The notes below the pieces were generated by a model that was not told the DNA's origin, made no database searches, and worked only from the letters and a program-made list of their open reading frames with translations. Source: Streptomyces muensis (GTDB taxonomy: Bacteria; Actinomycetota; Actinomycetes; Streptomycetales; Streptomycetaceae). From it: a stretch of 64,000 nt of DNA. The position numbers and the translations under genes are program-made. This document shows, piece by piece, positions 9,401 through 16,581 of the stretch. Numbering within the stretch: position 1 is the first letter of the stretch; each line of letters begins with the position of its first letter. Location of the stretch: contig NZ_JAKEIP010000024.1 of the NCBI RefSeq assembly GCF_021474425.1, positions 1-64,000 on the forward strand. The letters run 5' to 3'.

Positions 9401-10836
9401 AGATCGGCTGCGGCACCGGGTTGCTGCTGCTGCGCTTGGCTCCCGCGGCCGACCGCTATCTGGGTATCGACTTCTCCGCAGAAGCCATTGGTCATGTGAA
9501 GAGCGCGGTCGCCCGGCGAGGGATCACCGGCCAGGTGCGGCTGGCCACGGCAGCTGCCCTGGAGATCGGGGACATCGCCGACGGAGAGCTCTTCGAGTGC
9601 GTAGTGATCAACTCCGTTGCCCAGTATTTTCCTGGCCGGGACTATCTCACGGAGGTCTTGACCGAAGCGAGCAAGATCGTTGCTCCTGGCGGACATATTT
9701 ACGTCGGTGACCTGCGGAGCCTAAAGCTCGCAGAGGCGTTCCATATTGGTGTGCTGGCAATGGATGACCGGCTGGGAGCCGAGGAGTTGCGCGCCCTCGC
9801 TGCACGGCACGCACTGGAGGAAGATGAACTCCTCATCGATCCCGGGTACTTCGCAGAGCTTCAAGACGCGCTTCCCGCGGTGACCGGGATCCAGGTATCG
9901 CTCAAGACCCCCGGACACGACAACGAGATGACGCGCTTCCGCTACGACGTCCTGCTGAAGATCGGTGGGGAGGTACCGGATCTGCCGCAGCCCTGTGAGT
10001 ACCTCGACTGGGAGGATGTCTGCGACCTTGAGGGCCTGGACGGACTGCTCGCCGCGTCGAGTTCCGCCGCGGTCGTCGTCGACGGCATTCCGAATGCCCG
10101 CGTCGCACGCTTCGCCCAGCTCGTGTCGGGTGATGAGATGCCCCCCTTCATGTGTTCGCCGGAGGAGCTTGACGAAGTGGCCGCTCGCCATGGCTGGGAC
10201 ACTCGGCACGCCTGGTCCGCTCGCCTCCCGGAGCAAGGACGCATTCGGACGAGCTTCACTCACCGCAGCCGGTGGAGCGGGCACTTCCTTCACGAGCGGC
10301 CGACGGTCGACGGGCCGACGAGCAATGACCCTGGGCAGGGAGCTCGGCTACAGGTGCTGAAACACAGCGTGCGAGCCTTCCTGCGGCAGAGTCTGCCCGA
10401 ATACATGGTGCCGAACCGCGTGCTGACCTTGCCGGCCCTTCCTCTGACCCCGAACGGCAAGACCGACCGGAAGGCCCTCAAGGCCATCGCTCGACAGCAG
10501 GTTTCCAGCACGGACCACGTCCGTCCAAGTGGACCTGTTCAGAATCTTCTGCACGAGATCTGGTGCGAAGTACTGAACGTGTCTCGAGTCAGCGCTGTGG
10601 AGAACATCTTCGACGCCGGCACCACATCCCTGCTTGTGGTGCGGATACGCCAGGAACTACGTGATCGGCATGGCATCGACATCCCACTGACTTCCTTCTT
10701 CACCTATCCGACGATCTCGTCACTCGCCCAAACTCTCGACCCGGAAATGGAACGTCACCACTCCGACGGGCGGCCTGCAAGACCTCGTGCGCAAAATGCC
10801 ACCGCCGCCCGTCGTCGGCAGCGCCGCCGGCAGTGA
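6499..10836 (+). CDS. NRPS module C-A(Gly)-NMT-PCP, predicted sarcosine-incorporating
   Basis: 1445 residues. The C domain (about 10-440) has HHVVADV at 134-140, with Val in place of the usual Gly. The A domain (about 450-890) has the P-loop YTSGSTGAPKG near 606 and intact core motifs. Aligned by hand to GrsA, its specificity residues are D-I-L-Q-W-G-L-I-W-K, one position away from the published glycine code DILQLGLIWK. An N-methyltransferase (motif EIGCGTGLLLL near 967) is inserted between A8 and A9, the standard place for N-methylation of the aminoacyl thioester. The A10 lysine (PNGKTDRK) follows, then a PCP with Ser1377 (AGTTSLL). The predicted unit is N-methylglycine. It is the only complete A domain in the cluster. 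No TE or E domain is present, and the basic Arg-rich tail has no recognised function. Confidence 0.85.
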   Translation: MTFQVSANPASLSQQRIWFTEQLLPGTSRNNLCVQFVVHGELDVPTLQRAVNGVVERHEVLRTRFGILGDALVQDVLDEARVTVQRLDAADEESVFAKAAELAREPFDLSDAPLVRAGLVQGGSGTRILVFVLHHVVADVRSLDIFLREVMELYRKDRADGGPDLLDLPPTRYVDFATRQREWVSTPQAIERRAAQISELSGFPAVVDLPADRPRPAVQTFSVASSHWRTPSSLIRKLEKVTREHRATLQTLVLASFSAVLSLWSRQSRLLVATPLANRSSLEAERLVGPFENTLVIPTDMTGDPSFAAYLERVRDAHRRGASENVPFEEIIDGIAPERSLSYNPLVQVMAAFEEASVPYTELPEAELELIDHQTGTSQFDLVLKVTPLEGGLDCRLQYSTDLFDQDTAERFSRHLRRLWEVVAATPDASVGSIDLADAEERAVLSTLGTGPARPVDPRALPVRLSETALGRPDAVAVKASDGNYTYAQLIERAEAIGAALTARGLRPGDLVGVALPRGRDLPAGLLGVWAAGGSYVPLDPAYPRARLEHMTQDAGIKVLLSTCDLTDRIPVPADTEVLLLDEPALPLPAEKPTPVTCGDHVAYVIYTSGSTGAPKGVMVNHKSLGNLLDDFMSESGFGTHDRMLALTSLSFDIAGLELWLPLLAGGTLVIGPSGVGGDPERLHKLLSDEKITVVQATPATWKLYAASRRVAPPSLRQIWSGGEHLPHSLARALTAMGPEVHNLYGPTETTIWSTRAVLRRQDSVTGIGRPISNTRLFVVNADGLQTPMGIPGELCIGGAGLALGYLGRPDLTAQRFVDIEGLPVYRTGDLVRWRSDGNLEYLGRLDDQVKIRGHRVEPGEVDAVARACPGVRDATTLAVTTSAGEEQLVTFVTPGKGADQADHTTEGWRAIWENAYAEGEPAEEDDLNLKGWQSSYSKQPLPETEMRDWVTQTVDKIAATGARTFAEIGCGTGLLLLRLAPAADRYLGIDFSAEAIGHVKSAVARRGITGQVRLATAAALEIGDIADGELFECVVINSVAQYFPGRDYLTEVLTEASKIVAPGGHIYVGDLRSLKLAEAFHIGVLAMDDRLGAEELRALAARHALEEDELLIDPGYFAELQDALPAVTGIQVSLKTPGHDNEMTRFRYDVLLKIGGEVPDLPQPCEYLDWEDVCDLEGLDGLLAASSSAAVVVDGIPNARVARFAQLVSGDEMPPFMCSPEELDEVAARHGWDTRHAWSARLPEQGRIRTSFTHRSRWSGHFLHERPTVDGPTSNDPGQGARLQVLKHSVRAFLRQSLPEYMVPNRVLTLPALPLTPNGKTDRKALKAIARQQVSSTDHVRPSGPVQNLLHEIWCEVLNVSRVSAVENIFDAGTTSLLVVRIRQELRDRHGIDIPLTSFFTYPTISSLAQTLDPEMERHHSDGRPARPRAQNATAARRRQRRRQ

Positions 10837-10863
10837 GAGCCGAGGATTCCAGCTGAGAGTGCG

Positions 10864-11731
10864 ATGCGGTACGTGAGGTGGCGTCCGATTCGCTGTCGCG
10901 GGTGCCCGCACCCCGGGGCGGTGCTGCTGGTCGAGACAATCCGCAAGTCCGGTCCGGATGCGGCGATGTCGACGGCACTTGAACCGTGGCGGATGGCCTG
11001 GGTGGTGCACGATCCGGGCAAGGTCCCGCTGGATGTGGCGCTCGCCGTCGCGCCGGCGGGGACTGCCCGGCCGATGTGTCCCGGCTGCGCTCCGCACCGC
11101 CCGCGCCGAAGTGCGCGAAAACGTCTGGCGGTTGTTCGGTGCTGCGGCACCAGACGCAGGCGGGTGAGTGATCGTGGACATCGACAGCGTCCTCGTCCTG
11201 GCGCACTCCTCCGAGAAGCAGGACGCCGCCGCGACCTGGAAGAAGCTCTTCGGACGCAACCCTGATGGGGTTCGTCGACCACGGACGCGGCGGAGCCGGT
11301 GAGCCGTTCGCGGGCCTGCTCCGGTCGTGAGCGCGGGCTCCAACACCGCCGCGGACCACATCGAGGCACCAAACTGGCCTGGCCCGGCTGCCGAAACGGC
11401 TCGGGCGGGGGCGTCGGACGCCGATCCTGATCCGCACCGATTCCGGCGGCTGCACCTGCGACTTCGTCGGTTGGCTCGCCCCGTGCGGAAGGTGCCTGTC
11501 GTACTCGGTCGGGATGACCATCACCGACCCCACCCACCAGGCCTGCGGCTGATCGTGCGCAAGGAACAGCCGTACCTCGGCGCCCAGTTGCGCTTCACCG
11601 ACACCGACGGCCTACGGCTGACCTGCTTGGCTACCACCACGACCGGTGAGGACCGCATCCGCACCGCCCGCGCCACCGGCCTGCGCGTCAGCCCCCGTCG
11701 CTACCTCCGCCTCACCAGGCACCGGCCCTGA
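10864..11731 (+). mobile_element. IS1380-family transposase relic (multiple frameshifts and stops)
   Basis: Pieces of an IS1380-type transposase can be read in order but in different frames: GAVLLVETIRKSG...WVVHDPGKVPLDVALAV near 10920-11050, GGDCPADVSRLR, ARAEVRENVWRLFG, then VDIDSVLVLAHSSEKQ near 11170-11220, AGSNTAADHI near 11336, and RKEQPYLGAQLRFTDTDG plus EDRIRTARATGLR to about 11680. It is clearly dead. It separates the NRPS gene from the duplicated promoter of the regulator. I could not find matching terminal inverted repeats or a target-site duplication. Confidence 0.8.
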
Positions 11732-11881
11732 ACCGACGCGACCACCGGAGCCGTGGACCCCAGCGCCCACCCGACGCGACAACCAGGCGCTCAACCTGCC
11801 CAGACTCGGAAAGCTCCGACCAATCACCCACCAACCAAGGGTCCGTCAGCAAGCTGACGACCCCCTTGCAAGATCGAGGTT

Positions 11882-12022
11882 AAGCGCTTCGACAACTGAC
11901 CGAGAGTCGAGGCTCGCATCGTTCAACTCACCTAGTGATACTGGGTAGTTCGCACTGAAATGTTCCCTTGACAAGCCTGAATCTCGGTGTGAATCTTGCT
12001 CCGATTCACCATTCAAGCGCTT
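11882..12022 (+). promoter_or_regulatory. Promoter of the LmbU-like gene flanked by two AAGCGCTT operators (copy 2)
   Basis: AAGCGCTT occurs at 11882-11889 and 12015-12022. Between them lie -35 TTGACA (11968-11973) and -10 GAATCT (11991-11996), with a predicted start near 12003. From the -35 onwards the sequence is visibly homologous to copy 1 (386 onwards), with identical spacing of the downstream operator. The upstream operator is about 32 nt further away than in copy 1. The 11732-11881 stretch before it shows no gene. Confidence 0.6.
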
Positions 12023-12045
12023 GCGCGCCAAGGAGAGCGAGGCTG

Positions 12046-12215
12046 TTGGAGGGCTGGTGATCGACGGCTCGCTGCGGCCTGCTCGGTGGCGCTCAGGGGT
12101 TCGATTGGCGGAAGGTGCGGGGCGCCTGCCTGTACGCGAGGTCGAACGCCCTGGCCCGGATGACACCCGAAGATCGGACGATGTACGGAGCGAGCCCAGG
12201 GAGTAGCAATGCGTA
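12046..12215 (+). pseudogene. Relic of the 5' end of the condensation-domain gene
   Basis: Starting at a TTG with AAGGAG upstream, the sequence aligns without gaps to codons 1 to about 50 of the gene at 465. The matching stretch GGAQEFEWWK corresponds to GGAQGFDWRK, and GSNALLWLTPE to RSNALARMTPE. Codon 5 is a TGA stop, and the frame ends at a TAA overlapping the start of the LmbU-like gene. It is therefore a decayed duplicate carried along with the promoter, now acting only as leader for the regulator. Confidence 0.7.
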
Positions 12216-12922
12216 AAACCGTCAGCTTGGCAGGCCAGACCGCGCGACATAGGGCAGCAGGAGCCGCGCGGCAGCTGCGAGGCTCAGGTGTTCAGCTGCA
12301 CAAGTCCGGCCTGCTGTTCACGGCCAAGCAGAGCTTCAGTACCTGGGAAGAGCTCGGTACCGAACTGTTCTCTCTTGCCGACTCCTCGACCTGGTGGATC
12401 GCCGATTGGCTGGTTTATGGAGAGTCCTTATTCCATGACCGCTACGAGGAAGCCATCAAGCGAACGTCGCTCAGTTACCAGACTCTGCGCAACTACAGCT
12501 GGGTGGCACGCGCGTTTCCGTTGTCCCGCAGGCATCAAGGTCTGAGCTTCAGCCACCACCTCGAAGTTGTGGCACTGGAGGAACCGGAGCAGGACTACTG
12601 GCTGCGGAAGGCGAAGGAACTGGGCTGGAGCAGAAACAAGCTGCGCCGGGAAGTCCGCAGCAGTCTGCTCATGCGGCAGAGCGAGCTGACGCAGTCAGGC
12701 GCCGAGTGCAATGAGGAGTCAAGTGGCGTCGCCCGCACAGCAGCCGGCTCCACGTCGACGCTGCTCCTGCGTGACACCACCTCCACGGCCGAAGCTCGCT
12801 CGCTGATACTTCAGTTCTCAGCCGATGAACTGGCAGGTATGGGTAGGGCCGCCAGGAGGGACAGTGAGTCGGTCGAGGCCTGGGTGGCGAAGATCGTACG
12901 GCGCGCCATCGACGGTTCGTGA
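12209..12922 (+). CDS. LmbU-family cluster-situated transcriptional regulator
   Basis: 237 residues. The block STWEELGTELFSLADSSTWWIADWLVYGES...RYEEAIKRTSLSYQTLRNYSWVARAFPLSRRHQGLSFSHH...EPEQDYWL matches the LmbU/NovE/HrmB-type regulators of lincomycin, novobiocin and hormaomycin clusters, which have a winged-helix-like DNA-binding region and no classical HTH signature. ATG at 12209 follows GGGAG with 5-nt spacing. Codon 74 (12428-12430) is TTA, so translation should depend on the bldA tRNA and couple the cluster to development. Its promoter is the duplicated copy-2 element, so it may regulate itself. It is the only regulator in the cluster and the obvious candidate to read one of the two repeated operator types. 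Confidence 0.85.
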   Translation: MRKTVSLAGQTARHRAAGAARQLRGSGVQLHKSGLLFTAKQSFSTWEELGTELFSLADSSTWWIADWLVYGESLFHDRYEEAIKRTSLSYQTLRNYSWVARAFPLSRRHQGLSFSHHLEVVALEEPEQDYWLRKAKELGWSRNKLRREVRSSLLMRQSELTQSGAECNEESSGVARTAAGSTSTLLLRDTTSTAEARSLILQFSADELAGMGRAARRDSESVEAWVAKIVRRAIDGS

Positions 12923-13068
12923 ATGAGTCAAGGGCGCAGAGCCGAGTACATCACGCCGGCATGGGCGGGGTACTTGAAGACGTTGCTGGTGAACTCGGCG
13001 CGATCTGCGTCGAGTTCATCGACTGAATGACGTTCCCTGTCTCGCGTCCCGCGGATCGACGTACCTTT

Positions 13069-13800
13069 TCAAGATGCCGAGCCAGATTCAGCTGTATGTG
13101 CGCCATCGACGTGGACCGTGAAAAGGCGCGCATCGAAATAGTGGTCTTCTGGTGACTGCACCACGGGGCCGAAGGGCACCCACGGCGCTCGCCCTTCGAC
13201 GACGGGAACGAGAGCCCGCCCCACCAGGCAGATGACGGCCGCTCGCGGTACGCGCCTAATGGAGCGCTCGATATTTTCCAGTACCTGTTCTGCCACGGTC
13301 GAGCTAAAGGGCTCATAGAAGTAGAACACGCCCGCATCGTCGGGGATCTCAAATTCTTCCGCGCTCTGGTGGCGTATGTCGATATCGTTGCACCTCTTTG
13401 AGGCGGAGGCGTACTGCATCACATTTCGTGTGGCAATGTTGCAGAGATGCCCGGAAAGCTCGACCCCGATGATTCTCTTGAATGGAAATTCGGAAGCCAC
13501 CAGAAGCACGCGGCCCTTACCGGAACCAAAATCGATGAACGTCACCTCCTCGTGGTTGACGGGAACCTGCGATATCACCGCCCTGAGGATCCCGGTGGGC
13601 GATGGGGAGTATCGATAGTTGTTGAGCAAGTCGAAGTTGTCGGCCTCGCCGGCGTCCCAGCTTTCGAAGGGGGTGCTTGTTTCGACTCCGAAGGAAACGT
13701 CGAATTTGTCGATCTGGTCGATCTCGGCGACCTTGGCGTCGAATGCCTCCTGGACTTTCAGGTAATCGAGGAAGTTCCGCCGCTTGTTCTTGTCAGTCAC
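13069..13800 (-). CDS. Class I SAM-dependent methyltransferase
   Basis: 243 residues with motif I TFIDFGSGKGRVLLVASEF and GVELSGHL, then FYFYEPFSS, a layout seen in DOT1-like/Rossmann methyltransferases of Streptomyces. GTG start at 13798-13800 with GGGAG upstream. It is transcribed leftward from the divergent region carrying the second 20-bp palindrome, convergent with the LmbU-like gene. The same reading frame continues past its TGA stop for 46 codons to 12928, ending in a protein-like VFKYPAHAGVMYSALRP. That may be a lost C-terminus. Substrate unknown; probably a tailoring methyltransferase. Confidence 0.65.
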   Translation of the reverse strand: MTDKNKRRNFLDYLKVQEAFDAKVAEIDQIDKFDVSFGVETSTPFESWDAGEADNFDLLNNYRYSPSPTGILRAVISQVPVNHEEVTFIDFGSGKGRVLLVASEFPFKRIIGVELSGHLCNIATRNVMQYASASKRCNDIDIRHQSAEEFEIPDDAGVFYFYEPFSSTVAEQVLENIERSIRRVPRAAVICLVGRALVPVVEGRAPWVPFGPVVQSPEDHYFDARLFTVHVDGAHTAESGSAS

Positions 13801-14158
13801 TACACTCTCCCGGCAAGTCTAGGGAATTCCACCTGAGGCATGTCCGATTGTTTCGCGGCGGATCAGGCGAAGGAAGGCATCTGGCTATAACGGCCAGGGG
13901 GCGGATTCATCGCTTGTCTCGCCGGCGGGACAAGCTCTACGTCCCGCTCCACGCATGATTGGGTCAGCCGCGGCTTCATGTAGCCCCCGCAGCCCGTTCA
14001 CGCTTAGATATGTTCGATGTGCTGGAGAGATTTCACGCCTGGAACACGGCGTGCGAATTTTCGCAAGAGTCCTGCATTCCGCCCGGGGAAACCTTGACGG
14101 CGGTGCCGCGGTCGTGCTCCGGAGTTGGTAGCAAAAGCATGACAATGGGGGAGGCCCG
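13801..14158. promoter_or_regulatory. 358-nt divergent intergenic region with the second 20-bp palindrome (13914-13933)
   Basis: TTGTCTCGCCGGCGGGACAA at 13914-13933 has one mismatched dyad pair and matches the element at 3915 in 18 of 20 positions, plus the flanking GCTC. It sits about 115 nt before the leftward methyltransferase and 225 nt before the rightward acyl-AMP ligase operon. I see no coding sequence here. A TTATAG on the minus strand near 13885 could be a -10, but no convincing -35 accompanies it. Confidence 0.55.
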
Positions 14159-15514
14159 ATGGATTGGCTGTTGTCGCAACTTCGGGGTCGATCTGACGCT
14201 GAGGCCATGGTCGGGCACGGCGGTAGGGTCACGTACGCCGAACTCGCGGAGCGGACCACGGGCTGGCTGGCCGAGCTGACCCGGCTCGAAGTCGCGGCAG
14301 GCGAGAGCGTGGCAGTCGTCGGGAACGCCTCACCGAACATGGTCGCGCTCTTCGTGGCACTCGCCGTCCGAGGCGCTGTTGTGGTTCCCCTCGCCCCCAC
14401 CGATCCGCCGAGGGATCAGCGGGAGCGCCGGATCGCGGCTGCGCATGCGACCCGTGTCGTCGAGTTCAGCGGTCCTGATGACTGGACTGTTCGGACCGTA
14501 GGGACACCGGACGCGCCAACGCCGCGCCTTCTCGCCGAGCTCGCCAGAAGCGGAGAGGCTGGGCTGCTGCTGTTCTCCTCAGGCTCGACGGGCGAGAGCA
14601 AGGCCGTCCTGCTCTCACTTCCGCGGCTGCTCGACGGCTTCCGTGGGTCGTCGCGCCCTCGGCGAACGCTGCAGTTCATGGCGCTCGACCACATCGGTGG
14701 AGTCAATACGTTGTTCCGCTCCCTCGTCGGCGGCGGCACCGTGGTCACCGAGCCGCGACGCACCCCTCAGCATGCGTGTGAGGCCATTCAGCGTCATGGC
14801 GTCCAGGTTCTACCGACCACACCGACCTTCCTCAACATGTTGCTGCTTTCCGGCGCTTACCGGAATCACGACCTGTCCTCGCTCGAACTGATCACCTACG
14901 GCACGGAGCCCATGCGCGAGATCACCCTCGCCCACGCGGCCAGAGTGTTCCCTCATGTGCGGTTCAAGCAGACCTACGGACTCACCGAGACCGGCATCCT
15001 CCCCACCCGATCGACCTCGTCGAACTCGTTGCGGATGGACGTCGGGGGACAGGGATTCCGGACGAAGGTGCGGGACGGGGTGCTCTGGATCAAATCGCCG
15101 AGCGCCATGCTCGGGTATCTCAACGCGCCCAGCCCGTTCGACAAGGAAGGGTGGCTCAACACCGGAGACGCGGTCGAAGTGGCCGAGGACGGAACTCTCC
15201 GCGTACTCGGACGGCTGTCGACGCTGATCAATGTAGGTGGAGAGAAGGTGTCTCCGGCCGAGGTCGAGAATGTGCTGCTCCGGGCCGGCAACGTCTCCGA
15301 CGTCATCGTGACCGGACGGTCGAACGCCGTCACCGGGCAGATCGTCACGGCCACGGTCGAACTGGTCGAGCCGGAGGAGAAGAGGGCACTGAACCGTCGG
15401 CTGCGCCAGTTCTGTGCCGAACACCTACCGCCCCACAAAGTTCCGGCCGTCATCACCGTCTCGGACGCTTCGTTGCACGGCGAGCGATTCAAGCGCATGG
15501 GGGGTGCCGTATGA
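14159..15514 (+). CDS. Acyl-AMP ligase (class I adenylate-forming enzyme), likely starter activation
   Basis: 451 residues with ATP-binding P-loop LLLFSSGSTGESKAV, the A5-like YGLTETG and the STGD-like LNTGDAV. The A8-A10 region is short and ends HGERFKRMGG, where a Lys is present but shifted from the usual GK position. It is not an NRPS A domain and has no PCP attached. It heads a long operon with an SDR and a discrete ACP, overlapping the next gene by ATGA. The likely job is to activate a carboxylic acid and load it on the ACP at 16306 as starter for the PKS. ATG 14159 has GGGGGAGG upstream. The acid cannot be predicted from the sequence. Confidence 0.75.
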   Translation: MDWLLSQLRGRSDAEAMVGHGGRVTYAELAERTTGWLAELTRLEVAAGESVAVVGNASPNMVALFVALAVRGAVVVPLAPTDPPRDQRERRIAAAHATRVVEFSGPDDWTVRTVGTPDAPTPRLLAELARSGEAGLLLFSSGSTGESKAVLLSLPRLLDGFRGSSRPRRTLQFMALDHIGGVNTLFRSLVGGGTVVTEPRRTPQHACEAIQRHGVQVLPTTPTFLNMLLLSGAYRNHDLSSLELITYGTEPMREITLAHAARVFPHVRFKQTYGLTETGILPTRSTSSNSLRMDVGGQGFRTKVRDGVLWIKSPSAMLGYLNAPSPFDKEGWLNTGDAVEVAEDGTLRVLGRLSTLINVGGEKVSPAEVENVLLRAGNVSDVIVTGRSNAVTGQIVTATVELVEPEEKRALNRRLRQFCAEHLPPHKVPAVITVSDASLHGERFKRMGGAV

Positions 15515-16257
15515 ACCTCACCACGGATCAGCGTCCGGTGGCGGTCATCAGCGGAGGCAGCCGAGGTTTGGGACTGGCGCTGGTGACCGACTTCCTGGAG
15601 CGCGGATACCGCGTGGAGACCTTCAGCCGGACCGAGTCCGCCGAGCTCACCGCGCTTCGCGAATCGACCGCTTCGGACGCGCTGTTCTGGTCCTCGGTCG
15701 ACGGAACGAACGCCGAGGCGGTCGAGGAGTTCGTCCGTGCAGCCGTGCGTCGCCACCGGCGCGTCGATGTGCTGGTGAACAACGCGGCGACCGGGCTGGA
15801 GGGCCTGCTGACCCTGACCGCCCCGACGGCCATCGACACGGCACTGCAGACCAACGTGACACTGCCGGTTCTGCTCACCCGGGCCTGCCTCAAGCCCATG
15901 CTTGCCCGTCGGACCGGTGTGGTGATCAATCTGTCCTCCATCAACGCGCTGCGCGGACAGACCGGCGTCGCCGTGTACGGAGCGGCGAAGGCGGCACTCG
16001 ACGGGCTCACTCGCGGTCTTGCCCGTGAAGTCGGCCCTGCCGGGGTCCGGGTGGTCAGTGTCGCCCCCGGATATTTCGACAGCGAGATGACCGCGGGCAT
16101 CGGCCAGGCCCAACGCCGCCGCATCGTGCGCCGGACGCCGTTGGGCCGACTCGGGTCGGCGGAGGACGTCCTGGGCGTCATCAGATTTCTCACCTCGCCC
16201 GGCGCGAGCTTCATCACCGGCCAGACCATCACCGTCGACGGTGGTTACACCTGCTGA
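15511..16257 (+). CDS. Short-chain dehydrogenase/reductase (FabG-like)
   Basis: 248 residues with the NAD(P)-binding GGSRGLGLAL, NNAATG, active Ser in INLSSINAL and YGAAK catalytic Tyr/Lys, and a C-terminal FITGQTITVDGGYT typical of FabG-like 3-oxoacyl-ACP reductases. It is complete and translationally coupled to the ligase (ATGA overlap). Placed between an acyl-AMP ligase and an ACP, it may reduce a beta-keto group on the ACP-bound starter, or a ketone elsewhere in the product, supplementing the dead KR at 23820-27881. Confidence 0.8.
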   Translation: MNLTTDQRPVAVISGGSRGLGLALVTDFLERGYRVETFSRTESAELTALRESTASDALFWSSVDGTNAEAVEEFVRAAVRRHRRVDVLVNNAATGLEGLLTLTAPTAIDTALQTNVTLPVLLTRACLKPMLARRTGVVINLSSINALRGQTGVAVYGAAKAALDGLTRGLAREVGPAGVRVVSVAPGYFDSEMTAGIGQAQRRRIVRRTPLGRLGSAEDVLGVIRFLTSPGASFITGQTITVDGGYTC

Positions 16258-16305
16258 ACCCCTGCTACGGGGGCCGGTGGTGCATATGAACGGAGTGTGA
16301 TTTCA

Positions 16306-16581
16306 ATGAACAAGCGGGACACGGTCAAGGCCGCACTGCTGGAGATCGTGAACGAGGTCGCCGGCCCGGTCGAGCACCTGGACGACGACCAGCTCCTTGT
16401 CGATCAGCTCGGGCTTGAATCGCTGCATCTCGCGCGGCTCGTCGCCGTACTGGAGATGGAGCTGGACATCGACCCGTTCTCCGACACCTTGCCCATCACC
16501 AGTGTGCGCACGGTCGGTGACCTGCTGGAGGCGTACGACCCGGTCGTCCTGCCTCGCCTCGGTGCCGGCGAGCCGTCATGA
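16306..16581 (+). CDS. Discrete acyl carrier protein
   Basis: 91 residues; DQLGLESLHLARLV gives phosphopantetheine Ser39. ATG 16306 with GGAG at a workable distance is preferred over an in-frame GTG at 16297, which sits too close to the GGAG. The stop overlaps the next start (ATGA at 16578), so it is coupled to the PKS. Together with the ligase and SDR it forms a starter-loading cassette. Confidence 0.8.
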   Translation: MNKRDTVKAALLEIVNEVAGPVEHLDDDQLLVDQLGLESLHLARLVAVLEMELDIDPFSDTLPITSVRTVGDLLEAYDPVVLPRLGAGEPS

